From positions 248,001 through 312,000 of the forward strand of contig JABSSW010000050.1 in NCBI GenBank assembly GCA_018902385.1: 64,000 nucleotides of DNA, in the 5' to 3' direction. Below the pieces are notes generated by a model. The model was given only the letters and a program-made list of their open reading frames with translations. It made no database searches and was not told where the DNA came from. Numbering within the stretch: the first letter of the stretch is position 1; every line of letters begins with the position of its first letter. Positions 43,240-54,600 of this stretch are shown in pieces. This stretch comes from Physcia stellaris. Taxonomy: Eukaryota > Ascomycota > Lecanoromycetes > Caliciales > Physciaceae. A program made the position numbers and the translations under genes.

Positions 43240-43443
43240 ATGAGGATAGAAATGCGAATTTTTCTGATGGGTCTTTGGTTTACGAGAGGAATTGCATACT
43301 GATTAAGACCTCGTAATACGACTTACTTGGTTCTAATACTTAATGTGATCTCGAACATTTGTATAGATAGAGCGATAGAGCGATAGAGAACGACGGACCT
43401 TTCCTATGTTAAAATTCAAAACAAAAGTCAATTTCCTGAATAT

Positions 43444-43972
43444 TCAGATTGGTCCTTTCTCATTCTTGCATGATCGGATTCTTCTTGCTACGTCGTCTTG
43501 AGGAACTCTCCAGAGATACGATTCAATGTGAGCGACACCATTTTTGCTTTGAGCTTCGTGCAGGGTCTCGCAAAGCCTCCGGAAGGGCGCAGAATTGGAC
43601 ACAGAGCCTGCAGTATACACGAGATTAGAGAGGAATAATAGTAATAGGGATTGCAAACGCGGTAATGGAAAAGCTGACAATGACGTTACTGTTTTGACTC
43701 ATACCAGGCGAACTGGGACATCCAGCACCTTTACTCAGCGCCCATAAATCTAATCCGCTGCCACTCGTGATGGACCGTAGCTGAAGACCGTTTCCCTTTT
43801 CTACAAACATCAGCGAAATGAAGGGTGGAGACTTGTTTGCAATGTCCAGTAGCGGTACGACAATGGCGAGATTCGAGAGGAATCGAATGGAAGACTTTGA
43901 AGACCTGCCATCAATGAGTTTATCTGCTGTCACAGGAGCAGAGATCGAATACGACGAACCGGGTAAAGACAC
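43444..43972 (-). CDS. Uncharacterised protein, C-terminal two exons (5' end not resolved)
   Basis: Exon 43972-43705, intron 43704-43608 (donor GTATGAGT, acceptor TACTGCAG), exon 43607-43444, joined in phase. The product reads PGSSYSISAPVTADKLIDG, FLSNLAIVVPLLDIANKSPP, ISLMFVEKGNGLQLRSI, GLDLWALSKGAGCPSSPG, then after the splice SVSNSAPFRRLCETLHEAQ and ends ARRIRSCKNEKGPI. The frame stays open upstream to about 44008 without an ATG, so at least one more 5' exon must exist, perhaps overlapping the next, plus-strand gene. I do not recognise the family. Coding character is good. Confidence 0.5.
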
Positions 43973-44224
43973 CTGGCAAGTGACACCGTTAAACTTAAAT
44001 CTGCTTGCTCATGATCCTGCGGTTTCTGAAGGAGTACTGGGTGTGTTGTGTGGAACGAGAAGCTAACACGGCTGGGTTGGTAGATTTGCAAAAGAAAGAC
44101 CAAGCTAGTCGTGATAACTCGACTGCAACCCTGAACGTCTTAGGTAGCAACCCACGAGCTAAAAGCCCCTCATTTGGCTACGAGTTCGGACCCACCCCAT
44201 GTCCCACCCAATCCCGACGACGAG

Positions 44225-44778
44225 ATGGGCACGGCGAAGGACCATGGAGACGCTGACCCAAGCCAAGCTGCTCCTATTTCACATGGTACGCTGCCTAACA
44301 GCATGGACACCGCAGAGCTAGCTGCATATGCAGTCAATTCAAACAATCGACAGAAGTCTGCCGCTGTAGATGGGTAACATTCTCGTTATTATACTCCCAG
44401 ACACTGGCTGGAGCGAGCCATGAGTCGAGAGGGAGAGTTACTGACAAACGCACACTTTGAGAGGCTACATGGCGTCTCAACACCCGAGAAAAACGAGTCA
44501 GCCTCGTACGAACGACATCCAGCGGCCCTACGAAAAGAAAACATACGCCTCTCTGAAGAAGTTGTTTGGTGGTGGAGCTAGTATCACTGAACCAGATCCA
44601 CGGTAGTATCCGTAGTATTCAATCGGTACTTTGTGTACTTGGATAAGGTTAACGGACGTCGCCTCCCCGGTTGTTCGACGTCTCCAGCTTGAGGTCTCCT
44701 GGTGTACGCTTTCCAGCTGCATACACAGCGCTCGATCCCGCAGGCAAGATAGCAGCTATCAGACAAGGCGGAAGCTGA
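44225..44778 (+). CDS. Uncharacterised small protein, three exons
   Basis: Exons 44225-44373, 44462-44602 and 44688-44778, with introns of 88 bp (GTAACA...TTTGAG) and 85 bp (GTAGTA...CTCCAG). All phases fit and give 126 residues: a Pro/Asp-rich start (MGTAKDHGDADPSQAAPISH), a middle NDIQRPYEKKTYASLKKLFGG, and an end GVRFPAAYTALDPAGKIAAI then RQGGS. No signal peptide or membrane segment. I do not recognise it. The model rests on frame, splice sites and protein-like composition only; an additional upstream exon is possible. Confidence 0.42.
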
Positions 44779-45822
44779 CCTCCATGATGGCTCTACACGC
44801 TGGACAGACCCAACAAGGTAGAGTGAATAGCTGGATTTTGGATGTGAGTCTCTCAAAGCCGTTTGCCATCCACCGTACGTCGCTAATACTTGTGGCTAGC
44901 AGTGGTATTGCAGTACCTGTCTTCCAAATTATCAGACCCTACTTTCTCGACCATGCCAAACACCGAACAATCATTGCGTTTCCAATATCCAAGCTATTTC
45001 CATAACCTCTACGTCGGCTGGTTGGTCCTGCATCCTACTACCTCGTCTGCATTCATGTCAATCTTGCAGCAAAGCTCTGAAAGATGCGGACAGGACTTCT
45101 TAGATCCCAGGTTCCTCGGTTAAAGGAGAGCTGACGCGGTCGCTATAGACCTTTCCTTAAAGTTTAAAATGACATTCTTTGTCTCGAAGTCGGAAGGAAG
45201 CATCTCAAGCCTCTTAATGGTTTTACACGCTTTGCTTAGCTTTAAAGGCTGATGAACAACAAAGACAAGACTTTCTATCTCGAGGCTACAGCTGTCGGTT
45301 TGTCTACCTTCATCTTTTAGACACTTCTACTTGTCCTAGAATTGGGCGAAGGCCTCCGTGTTCCGGTTTTGTTCCCGCGGCCCTGCTCGTTTAGACTGAA
45401 CTCTTGGCATAGGGACAAAGGCGTGAGTCGAATGAAACGATTTCCGATTAGCACTCGCCTCGATGCTACGATGACACGCTGGAGAACAGCCAATTGATGC
45501 TCCTGTTGTGATAGAAAGGACAAAGCAGCAACCACAAAGAGCTCCTTCCATTTCACCCTCTTTGTTCCTACTCAGTAATGTGAGAGTGTTCGATCTACTA
45601 TATACCACACATCACAATGCCATTGTTCTTAGCATCGCCGAACAATGGCGTTGTGTAGCTCCCTACCCTCAATATTTATATGGCTTCAATCCAGACCTAA
45701 ACGTACGACTCTTCACATCTTCCAACCCCTTCACGATCCACCGACAGGAACAAACTGATACCTAGCAACCACATCAAGAAACAAGAAACAACTTTTCGGG
45801 AACGACTCTAGGACCCGACAGC
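44779..45822. other. Intergenic, promoter side of the 471-residue gene
   Basis: No gene supported. Short frames on both strands only. Confidence 0.5.
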
Positions 45823-47238
45823 ATGGAGCCAATGCTGACGACCACGGGAACGACGGTTCTAAATACCCAGGTCACGCTGCATCGTTACCATGATCAGACG
45901 GTAAATGAGCACGTATATGCTGTATACCATCAGGACTATCGCCATGTTTGGATGCAGCAGTGGCCTAGCAACCTCTACGCTCACACGAGGAAATCGGGTA
46001 ACATGACAGACGACGGTACCTGCTACTATCCTCCACACCACAATTGGGGCGAGGATCGAAACGACTGGCCTGCCGTTCTTTTCCAGTACGAACCCGACAT
46101 TTCCATAAAAGCGCGCAACAAACCGAAGAACCTTATCACGGAAGAAGGATGGCTCGTGATTGATCTCAATGCAAAGCCCGTGAGGGACTTCCATTCAATA
46201 CCGTATGCCCTGTCTTCGAAGGCGGAGCCTTTTCTTTTGGAAGCTATCATGCGGGAAAACTACGATAGCGACATCCAGGTGCAAGACCTTAGATCGCGCA
46301 TGCCCGGTGCTCTCGTGAATGGCGCTGATAGAATCCGAACAGGCACCTTGTCAATGGCAATGAGCCGATTCCGAAGACAGGCCGCATGCATCAGCTGGAC
46401 AGGCAAAGTCGGTAGCGATAATATCAAGGAGTATCTTGACATGTTGCTTCCAACCCACTGTCGCAAAGCAAACTCCACAGTCGGTTTCCGAAATCTATAT
46501 CCCCATGAGTTCATTGAATTGGAGCTCATGAACGCTGGAAAGTTCCCAAACAAAGCGAAGCCGCCGAACAAGGACTTCTCGGACGCGAAAAAGAAGAAGC
46601 AATTCGACATAGTGGCGGAGAAGTACCGGAACAAACGTCAACAATTTGACGGCTCGTCGGACTTTACTGCCACCTATTATAAGATCATGGCGAAGCGGGA
46701 GGCTCAGGCAGCCGGTTCGAAGACTCAAAAAGTGGACGATGACTCCCAGGATGATGCAAGCGTGACCGACGACGATGAGGAGGACGGCTCAGCCCTCCAA
46801 GACTCCGGATTCCATGAACCCGAGCCTGTCGCGCTTATCGACTTCCGAAGCCTCCTTCCCATGACTCCGAGACTACTTGAACTGGCGCAGGCGATGCTAG
46901 AGCCTACTCGAATCCAATTTCGCTTCCTGACAGACACCGAGCCACCACAGACGGACAAGAGCGAAGACTACCTAACGCAGTACAAACGACTGCAGTCAGC
47001 CTTCATCAAAAAGCTTTCTGATGTGGGAGAGGAGTCTACTGGGCTGCAACTCATCGGCCTCAGCGTTTTCACCGATCTTAAATGGGATTGGAATGGTCGT
47101 TGGTGTGACGAGGCTTTTGGTCCTGAGCCTGATCGACATTGGGTGAGTGAAATGGTGCATGCCATCAAGGATGATATGGGTATAGAATCGGTGATGGGAG
47201 ATGACATGGAGCTGGATGAGGGCGAAGAAGCGGAATAA
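45823..47238 (+). CDS. Uncharacterised 471-residue protein
   Basis: Intronless, ATG at 45823 preceded by a long AC-rich leader (CAAGAAACAAGAAACAAC). The N-terminal 250 residues look like one folded domain rich in aromatic residues (YAVYHQDYRHVWMQQWPSN, YYPPHHNWGEDRNDWPAVLF, EEGWLVIDLNAKPVRDF). Then come a Lys-rich helix (DAKKKKQFDIVAEKYRNKRQ), a very acidic linker (DDDSQDDASVTDDDEEDG, about residues 307-325), a second conserved-looking part (DFRSLLPMTPRLLELAQAM) and an acidic C-terminus. No catalytic motif, signal peptide or membrane segment. It resembles lineage-restricted fungal proteins of unknown function that I have seen annotated only as hypothetical. Probably intracellular, perhaps nuclear, by composition. 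Confidence 0.7.
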   Translation: MEPMLTTTGTTVLNTQVTLHRYHDQTVNEHVYAVYHQDYRHVWMQQWPSNLYAHTRKSGNMTDDGTCYYPPHHNWGEDRNDWPAVLFQYEPDISIKARNKPKNLITEEGWLVIDLNAKPVRDFHSIPYALSSKAEPFLLEAIMRENYDSDIQVQDLRSRMPGALVNGADRIRTGTLSMAMSRFRRQAACISWTGKVGSDNIKEYLDMLLPTHCRKANSTVGFRNLYPHEFIELELMNAGKFPNKAKPPNKDFSDAKKKKQFDIVAEKYRNKRQQFDGSSDFTATYYKIMAKREAQAAGSKTQKVDDDSQDDASVTDDDEEDGSALQDSGFHEPEPVALIDFRSLLPMTPRLLELAQAMLEPTRIQFRFLTDTEPPQTDKSEDYLTQYKRLQSAFIKKLSDVGEESTGLQLIGLSVFTDLKWDWNGRWCDEAFGPEPDRHWVSEMVHAIKDDMGIESVMGDDMELDEGEEAE

Positions 47239-47408
47239 GAATTGGACCGCCAACGTGTGGAATGAATCATGATCATAGATCGGGACTAGGGGTTGTTTCT
47301 TTCTTAGGATAGTAATGTTCTGGTTTTGATGATGGCCATTTGACAATGCATGCAATGGATGTTAGTTGTAAGAGTAACGTATAGTTTTGCTTCGAAATTC
47401 GATATCAA

Positions 47409-47822
47409 TCAGAAATCAAAAACGTCTCCTCTTGAAATGTCTTGCTTCATCGATCTCCGAATCACACTAAGCACTGCCTCGTGCGTGCTTGTCGAAGCGT
47501 AGCGTGGAGTCTCCCTCAGCAGATATCTCTCGGGATCATATTCTGTAGGCCTCTCGCGGATCGTTGAGCAATGCTCTTGTTCTATGGGGGCTGAATCCTT
47601 TTCGGAATGAGACCTTTCGTGAGCCATTTCTCTGGCAGCATGCTCAGCAGAGTCTTTCGGGACAGTATTCTGCAGGCCTCTCGTCGGCCGTTGAGCGAGA
47701 CCTTCTATGTTTCTGTGCTCGTCCTGTTGAAAAGCAAGTTTTTTGACGCAGTTGAAGAGGTACCATGGGGAGTTAAGTAGGAGAGCTGGAAGTGAGGGTA
47801 TGGATGGGACTTTTTTGTACAT
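47409..47822 (-). CDS. Hypothetical 137-residue protein with internal duplication
   Basis: ATG at 47822. A short hydrophobic N-terminus (SLPALLLNSPWYLFNCV) is followed by a charged region with two imperfect copies of a QRPTRGLQNTVPKDSAEHAA / ERPTEYDPERYLLRETPRY unit. At DNA level the copies are about 47527-47580 and 47655-47710. No family. The duplication argues for a once-coding sequence, but expression is unproven. Confidence 0.35.
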   Translation of the reverse strand: MYKKVPSIPSLPALLLNSPWYLFNCVKKLAFQQDEHRNIEGLAQRPTRGLQNTVPKDSAEHAAREMAHERSHSEKDSAPIEQEHCSTIRERPTEYDPERYLLRETPRYASTSTHEAVLSVIRRSMKQDISRGDVFDF

Positions 47823-47973
47823 TAGTAGTAGCTGTCCATATCAAATAGCCAGCGACAACGGAAAAGTTCATCACATACGTCGTGTAGCACTTCGCTTACT
47901 CTGTTGCTCCCCACCGGCGCATCAGCCACAGCTGGCCGTCGACTGACCAAAAGACCGTACACAGTCTGCTCAG

Positions 47974-49374
47974 TCATACAGTCGCATGCTCATATCCCCT
48001 TTTTAAAGACTCATAATACTTCGCGTACTTGCTCCGTCCGCTTAAAACCCTCACAACCTCCCGCGCAATCATGCGATCGACTTGCTCGCTGGGATGCAGC
48101 TCATCTCGCCACATAAACGAGTCCAGACCCCCGTCCCCAGACTCATCCACACACACCTCGCCATCAAGACTACAATGATGCTCAAACCCGGTCACATTTG
48201 CAGGCGCTGTACCGTTCAGGTACACGGTTGGATTGGCGTGGATATCGAGCAGCTATAAGATCCCAGCGTATCAGAAAAATCCCTTCATGATGAAGATGAA
48301 GTGGCTGCGTATAGGGCAAGATGATAGCATAAGATCTTACCAAGCTGTACACATCAAACAGCGCAACCCTCGCCCCAGGATAGCGCTTCGAGAGGAGCAC
48401 TTCGTAAGGTAGTTGATATCTGAAGATGGTGTTGATGCTGGTGACGTACTCCTTCATCTGCTCCGCGATGGCGGTGTGGTTGGAGGGCTTATCGGGCCAG
48501 GCATGGGAGGGCCCGATGCCGCCCTTGGCGTCGGTCGCGTAGAGGGGCGTCAAGTGCAGCGGGGCGAGGTTGAACAGTACTAAGTAGCGGGCTCCGGCAG
48601 TGTAGAGGGTATCGAGGGAGGCGAAGACGCAATCGGTGAAATTGGTCAGTACGGCACCAGAAACCTGGCTGTCCTTCGAATTTCATTGATTTCAGCATTG
48701 CTTCTTGTTGAGTAGTCTATGTATCACTGTGGGAGGACTGCTTGGACCTATTTCGGGCGGCACAGAGGCAGAAGAGGTACGTACCGTCAAGAGCGCACCG
48801 TTTCCGACATCGTTCGTACCGATCCATAGGGCGTAGACGGCAGTGCGGGAAGTTAATGCAGGGGTGAAGTATGGTTCGCTAGCAGTGCCGTTGCGAGTGG
48901 CGGCCTTGTCGGCTATGAAAGCTGGAGCCTCATATTCGGCCACAGAAGGAAAATCGGCATTGATGTATGGGAAGAGCCGTGGCGTAAGCTTATTGGAGCA
49001 GACTGCACCACTGACCGCGTAATTGTAAAGGGTGATCCGCGAAGCTGTGTACTGGATTACGTAGCGAGGCCATGTTCGTCCACCGCTTGGAGTATGGAAT
49101 GACTACGGGGTTTTGAGTGCCGAATGTTTCCACGAGATACGAGATATGTTAAGGCACTCACCTCCGGTAGGAAAGTCCCCGGGGGCGGAGCAGCACCACG
49201 GGTCTGGAGGAAATAATTAAATCGGTTTTCGTCTGTGTAGCTGTCGCCGAATGTGATGAGGCTTGAGAATTGGGCCAGGGACCATGCGCGGTTGTGATTA
49301 TAGCTCGGTTCAGGTAGGACTACGCTTTGTGCAAGTGTCGCGACACCAATGGCGAAGAGAAGCTCGCAGAACAT
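47974..49374 (-). CDS. Secreted SGNH/GDSL-type esterase (CE16-like)
   Basis: Four exons, 49374-49162, 49102-48785, 48673-48341 and 48252-47974 (introns 59, 111, 88 bp; donors GTGAGT, GTACGT, GTAAGA), giving 380 residues with all phases consistent. A signal peptide (MFCELLFAIGVATLAQSVVL) is followed by block I ITFGDSYTDE with nucleophile Ser45, a GGRTWPRYVIQY segment, block III ALWIGTNDVGNG with Asn168, and block V WRDELHPSEQ with Asp338 and His341, so the catalytic set is complete. Fungal enzymes of this type are extracellular acetylesterases or lipases acting on plant cell-wall esters or lipids; the exact substrate cannot be read from sequence. Several N-glycosylation sites (NHTA, NGT, NVT). 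It lies beside other secreted-protein genes and is not obviously tied to the polyketide locus. Confidence 0.88.
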
Positions 49375-50218
49375 TCCTGCTCTCGGGAGAGTAGTGCTTA
49401 TCTCGAACTGTTTCGAAGCATTGGGGACAGTGAGGGCTTATGTACACGTAGTCGAGCATATTGATGGCTCCAATCCTTTTAATTGATCTACTGCAATGAG
49501 CTATCGAACCAATCGTCGAGTATCCGTGCATTTGAGGGGTAAAATGAGACTACTGTGGGATTTGCGGCCAGAATGTACCTAGGCCTCGAACAACTTTCAG
49601 ATGCATCTTCAGACCTCGGGTCTTTGGCGTATGTCAATTGCCGGCATCCCCCCTTACGCCGCGACCCAGGAAGCTGCCTAAGCATAGCGTGCAGCTTTTT
49701 TGGGAATGGAAAGTCAAAATTGATTCGTATCGTGACAAAAGAAGTCTGATATTCTCAAGCAAAGTCGCAAAACCGATCCGAAGTCGGGAAAGCAGTCTAT
49801 GGAAGTACTTAAACGAGGCAGCGGAGACATTCCGCGCGGCCCGGCTGGCCGGCTCGGCAGGGTCTACTGAGCTTGCAAGCAGGAGATTCAGGATCATGGA
49901 TTTCCTCCGACGCCTGCAGTTTTTATGAACCATGCTCTTATATTGCCTAGCTATTTTAGTGGATATGGTGGAAGTTGGGCTTATGGCTAGCGATGTTAGC
50001 GTAGTATGGCCTCTGTAGCTCCAAGTAAGGCGCTCGCTGTAGGGGTTGATGAGGTCTGTAATGCTTTTATTAACGTCACGAAAGCTCAAAGAGATGTTTC
50101 CTTTTCAAACCGTCATTTGATTCTTGCTGTTGGCGATTTGAGGCTCCACGGTCTGCTTTGAGAATCCTGATCGTCGGCTACTTCGACAGACCGAAAATGC
50201 CATATCCCGCCATCTTCA
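49375..50218. other. Intergenic, no supportable gene
   Basis: Overlapping frames at 49634-50089 (minus) and 49638-49928 (plus) lack protein character. Contains the esterase promoter on its left side. Confidence 0.5.
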
Positions 50219-50893
50219 CTACGAGGAGCATATGAAATCCTCGGAGACCTTCCCAGTCGGTATTGCCACTCGAACCAGCTTCGGCCTCCGCAGGGACGTG
50301 AAGCAATAGCTCAAAGGCTTACTACCCCACTGACTGATCTCAATCCTATCATAAGGATCAGTGTAGCCAGCCTCCCTTCTCAGATAGCTCGCTCTGTCGA
50401 TATCCATCAACGCCTGGGTCTCCTCCCATCGCAGCTCATTCTGGCGCTGGAAGTTGGGCATAGCGACATCGAACCAGTGCGGAGGACGCCAGCTGTCCCA
50501 CCGGTGTGGCTCGTTTACAAAGAGAACGGAGTTCCCCTCACCTAACTGCGGTCGAGGTCGGAAACCGTGGAAGACCACCTGTAAGCGCTTGAGGTCGTGA
50601 TAGTCGGTTGTTTCTGTGTCGATGCGATAGGGATTGCCTGTGAGCACGACTTTGACTAAGGTTGCCTGGCTGATTTGAATTTTTGGGGAGTGTCGCGAGA
50701 GCAGTAGGAGTTTTTCTACGTTTTGCGCGAGTGTTAAGATATTGGTGTTGGCGGAGCTGCAGAGGTTAAAGGTGAGGCTAGGAGGGATGCTTTCTCCCTT
50801 GGTCAGGGAATAAGGAGGTTCGTCATCGAGTGAACCTGTAGCTACACAAGCAAGTATCAAGGCGATCAGGAGTTTCGTTGTCTGCAAATGCAT
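50219..50893 (-). CDS. Small secreted protein of unknown function
   Basis: Starting at the ATG at 50893 gives 224 residues with a signal peptide (MHLQTTKLLIALILACVATG, cut near GSLDD). An upstream in-frame ATG at 50971 would hide the signal. The mature protein has few cysteines, a YSLTKGESIPPSLTFNLCSS segment, LKRLQVVFHGFRPRPQLGEG, RWDSWRPPHWFDVAMPNFQ and YDRIEISQWGSKPLSYC. No family recognised; could be an effector-type or wall protein. Its upstream region (50912-51198) is duplicated at 15790-16064, about 35 kb away. Confidence 0.6.
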   Translation of the reverse strand: MHLQTTKLLIALILACVATGSLDDEPPYSLTKGESIPPSLTFNLCSSANTNILTLAQNVEKLLLLSRHSPKIQISQATLVKVVLTGNPYRIDTETTDYHDLKRLQVVFHGFRPRPQLGEGNSVLFVNEPHRWDSWRPPHWFDVAMPNFQRQNELRWEETQALMDIDRASYLRREAGYTDPYDRIEISQWGSKPLSYCFTSLRRPKLVRVAIPTGKVSEDFICSS

Positions 50894-50911
50894 GGCCTTC
50901 GTGATCGTTGA

Positions 50912-51198
50912 TGCTGCTGATGCAGAAAAGGCGCATGAATGCTCAGCCGGCAGGAGAAACGCTCGGACCATCTGCTTGCTAGATCACTGGCGACCGCCCA
51001 TTGTTTTCCCTGTTCTGTTCTTCATTGCCCAGAACTTTTTGTTTCCTCGCTCACTCGCTTCTTAGAGATCTTTTCATGTACACATCAACTCCATAGCCCG
51101 ATTGCGTTAGGTAGGGGAATTAGTCGGCGATGCTACTGCGCAGCAGAGCCCATGTGGGTGTTTTTTTGCATAAGCGATGCTCGCTGGTTGGGTCAACA
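50912..51198. repeat. Promoter region of the secreted-protein gene, duplicated at 15790-16064 (copy 2)
   Basis: Begins 19 bp upstream of the ATG at 50893 and extends about 290 bp outward, i.e. the 5' leader and promoter on the minus strand. Aligns by eye with 15790-16064 through many shared blocks. Confidence 0.6.
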
Positions 51199-51646
51199 AT
51201 GCGATGATCGATTCGACATTGGGATTCGAATGAAGATACAAGGCGGGCTTCTTTTTCTTCTCTTGTTTCTCAACTTTTTAATTGCTTCACAGGCTTCGGA
51301 GGGTGAGTTCTCGCTCCCTCTTCACTCCCTGAAGCTGTCGCCTGGATGGAAATTTTAGGATACCCTCCGCTCCGCCTGAGCCTGCTTCAAGAGAATCCGG
51401 ACTGGGGGCCGGGGCTAGACCCGAACATTAGCAGGCAAAGACGCCAGAAGAAGCTCAGGGGGCGATACGCAGTTTTGAAGAGGATGCATTTCGGGCTGTT
51501 TACTTAGTTGATCCTATTCCCTTACATCGCCTGATTTCGCATCTTTCAGCACAATTACCTGAAGCTGAGCTCACATCTACCCTCCCTGTAGGTGTTACGC
51601 AAATATCCCTATTGTCCGTTTCCAAACCCGCTAATCCAAACAATGT
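51199..51646. other. Intergenic between secreted-protein gene and PKS 3' end
   Basis: No gene seen. Should hold the PKS terminator. Confidence 0.5.
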
Positions 51647-54600
51647 CTAGTCCTCATTCCATGTCACTCGCCCATACGGGCTTCTCACTGCTCCTAATCG
51701 TCCTAAATCTGAAAGTTTCGAGTCACCTAGTATGTCAAATACGGCGACGTCAGCATTCAGCTTCCTCGCAAACCAGTTACGCAATTCGATAGCTACAAGA
51801 GAGTCGACCCCGTATTGATGGACTGGCTTATTCAGGTCTATCTCTTCCTTAGGAATGGAAATAGAAGATGCTAGTTTTCCCATCAAAGCGTCGGCTACTA
51901 TATCTCCAGCTTCAGTTATCGATTGTGCTGTTGAAAAAGCTGCCATGAAGTCAACGTTTCGGTCGCCATCAATCGCCTTTGCACCCTTTGGATCCATCTG
52001 AAAAAGATGGCTAAAGACTGGTCGGTGAATCCATGAGGATGGCTCAATGCCTCGTGAGTAAAGGTTGGCCGGAGTGTTAATGCCAACGACGGCCTGGCAC
52101 TCTTGCGGAGATAACAATTGCAAGGCCGGATTGCAGAAGTGATCTAGCAAAGCATGTAGCTCTTGTGGTATCATTGGAACCAAGGTCCCTGGGGCCTTCA
52201 ATCTCGCCATAAGTTCCGCGTCTTCTGCTAGGATACCCTCTTCTTCCATGATGCCTAGGTCTAAAGAAGCTGCCTTTTCTCCGATCGAGACGCGATAGCG
52301 GGCTAGAGCATCCATGTATGAGTTGCCGGCAGAATAATTGGCTGTCATCTCCTTGCCGACGACGCCGCAAAGCGAAGAGAGGAGGACGAAGAAATGCATG
52401 CCCTTCGGTAGCAATGTATGTAAGTTCCACGATCCATCAATCTTTGACTTAGTGCTGACTTCCCAGTCTTCTAGGGTCATTTGATCAAACACGCGATCCT
52501 GTAGTCAATTTAGCGGGGCAAGCAATGTGACCACCCTGATTAGGAAAACATACTCTAAGAACGGCCGTAGCTTGCAAACATCCTTTGATCGGAGGCATCG
52601 TTCGCATGCATTGCTCGAGAGCCTTCTTGAGGGAGGCCGCATCCGAAATGTCGCAAACTGGAGTTAACAGACAGACGCCCAAATTCTCGATTTCTTGCTT
52701 AAAAGCGACCGAGATCTCGCTGCCGGTCCCGGATCTCGATAGAATGATCAAATTTCTGGCGCCACGATCGACCATCCACCGACAAATACCACGGCCTAGA
52801 CCTCCCAACCCACCTGCGACAACATATGACGCATTGCAATTGAATTGAAAGCTTGGTTGGGTATTAAGGACTGTCTACGTCGACTGTCAGTCAGCTGCAA
52901 ATCCAGCCGAGTGGAATCACTGACCGTTACAAGTTCGGCTGTTTCCATCATCATTACTAATTTTCCTGTGCTTTTACCTTGTTGTAGGTGGCGAAATGCT
53001 TGCTCGGTTTGCCGAAGAGGATATACGCTCAGTGGCTGAGGAGGTTGAATCTTGCCTGTTATGAGAAGATCTATAACATATTCCAGTGTCGTCTTCAAGT
53101 ATGGAGGTTTGTCACGGACCACTGCGGCTATGTCGAGAGCGCTAAAGGTAGCATTTCTCTCGAAAGGAAGCATGGACAACTTATTGCCGAGGAGAATATC
53201 CTTCTTGCCTATTTCAACAAATCGTCCATAAGGGGCTACGCATTCCCATGATGCGCTTAGCTCTTCACCAGACAAAGAATTTAAGACCACGTCCACACCG
53301 TGGCCTTGCGTCATTCTTTTGATCCCACGAGCAAAAAGGGTGTTACGACTGGAAAAGATATGGTCTTCTTCAATATCATATAGCTCCATCAGAAGCCGTT
53401 TTTTGCGATCAGATCCAACTGTCGCGTAAACCTCAGCACCAAGCAGTTTAGCAAGTTGAACAGCAGATTGGCCCACACCTCCAGCTGCTGAATGGATGAG
53501 AATTGTCTCTCCATCGCGAAGTCGTGCAAGCTCATACATGGCAAGGTATGCAGTGCCAAAGGTCAAAAGAATCGCGGCTCCCGTAGAGAATGGCATGTCG
53601 GCGGAAATCCTGACTGCGCATCGATCCGAGCATCTTGCACGTGTCTTGAAGGCACCCAAATGCACCATTGCAACATGGTCCCCAACTTGAAATTCACACT
53701 GCTGCCCGGTACGGCAAACCACTCCTGCGCATTCACTACCAATGAAGCTTCGTGGCCCAAGTTTCCCTAAAGCGACGAGGACGTCTGTGAAATTCAAACC
53801 GACTGCTTTGACCTCAACTTCCATCTCTCCAATCATCAAGGGCTGTGCTGAATCAAGATCCTCCACAAATGCCAGCGAATCCAGCAAGCCTGGCGTTCGA
53901 ATATCTAATCTCATATTTGGGCTGTCGTCCAGTGTCTGAACAACGGTCTTTGTAGGGGTTTTCTGCTTCGTGACATGCTGATCCAGATTGACGGCCCGGA
54001 TGAGACGGCCTATACTGAGCAATCTGTCTTTTTCGACGTACTCCAGCTCCGGCGTCCCCTTGGTCAATGCGGAACTTGTGGCATTTAGGATCTGGATGAT
54101 TCTATCGGTGATGCAATGATTTGACTGAGGAATATTTTCAATCATCAGCGTAACCAGAAACAAATGGGGATTCTCGGTGCGCAAAACCCTTGATAGCCCA
54201 TCAAGAATTCCCATTGTCGCTCGTTCCTGGTCCGAGGCTGGGCTTGTGACCCACAATATCTTTGCTCCAGATGCTAACAACACTTGGACGCCCCCGAACT
54301 TTTCTCTGTCTAGGTAGCGCAAAATCGAACCATGCACATCCAGAAAGATTATCCAGTTGTCGGCTGAAGGTTGCGTGAAGTCTAGAGCGCTGAATGATGT
54401 GACTATTTCACATGACGGGCATTTGCGAGACGATAAAGCAACCTGAAGATCGTGTTCGAGGTCGCGTTCTGGACACTTTTCAGGTGAACCAGGCAGCCGT
54501 ACGATCTTTACATTAGTAAGTTGATATGGTGGAGTCTCTTGAGTAGTGTCAACTGCTGTGAAGACCATGATGCTAATTTCTTGACACAAAGTGTCCGCGT

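Noticed and set aside
43818-44066. 82-codon plus-strand frame with protein-like text
   Set aside because: It lies opposite the better-supported spliced minus-strand gene 43444-43972.
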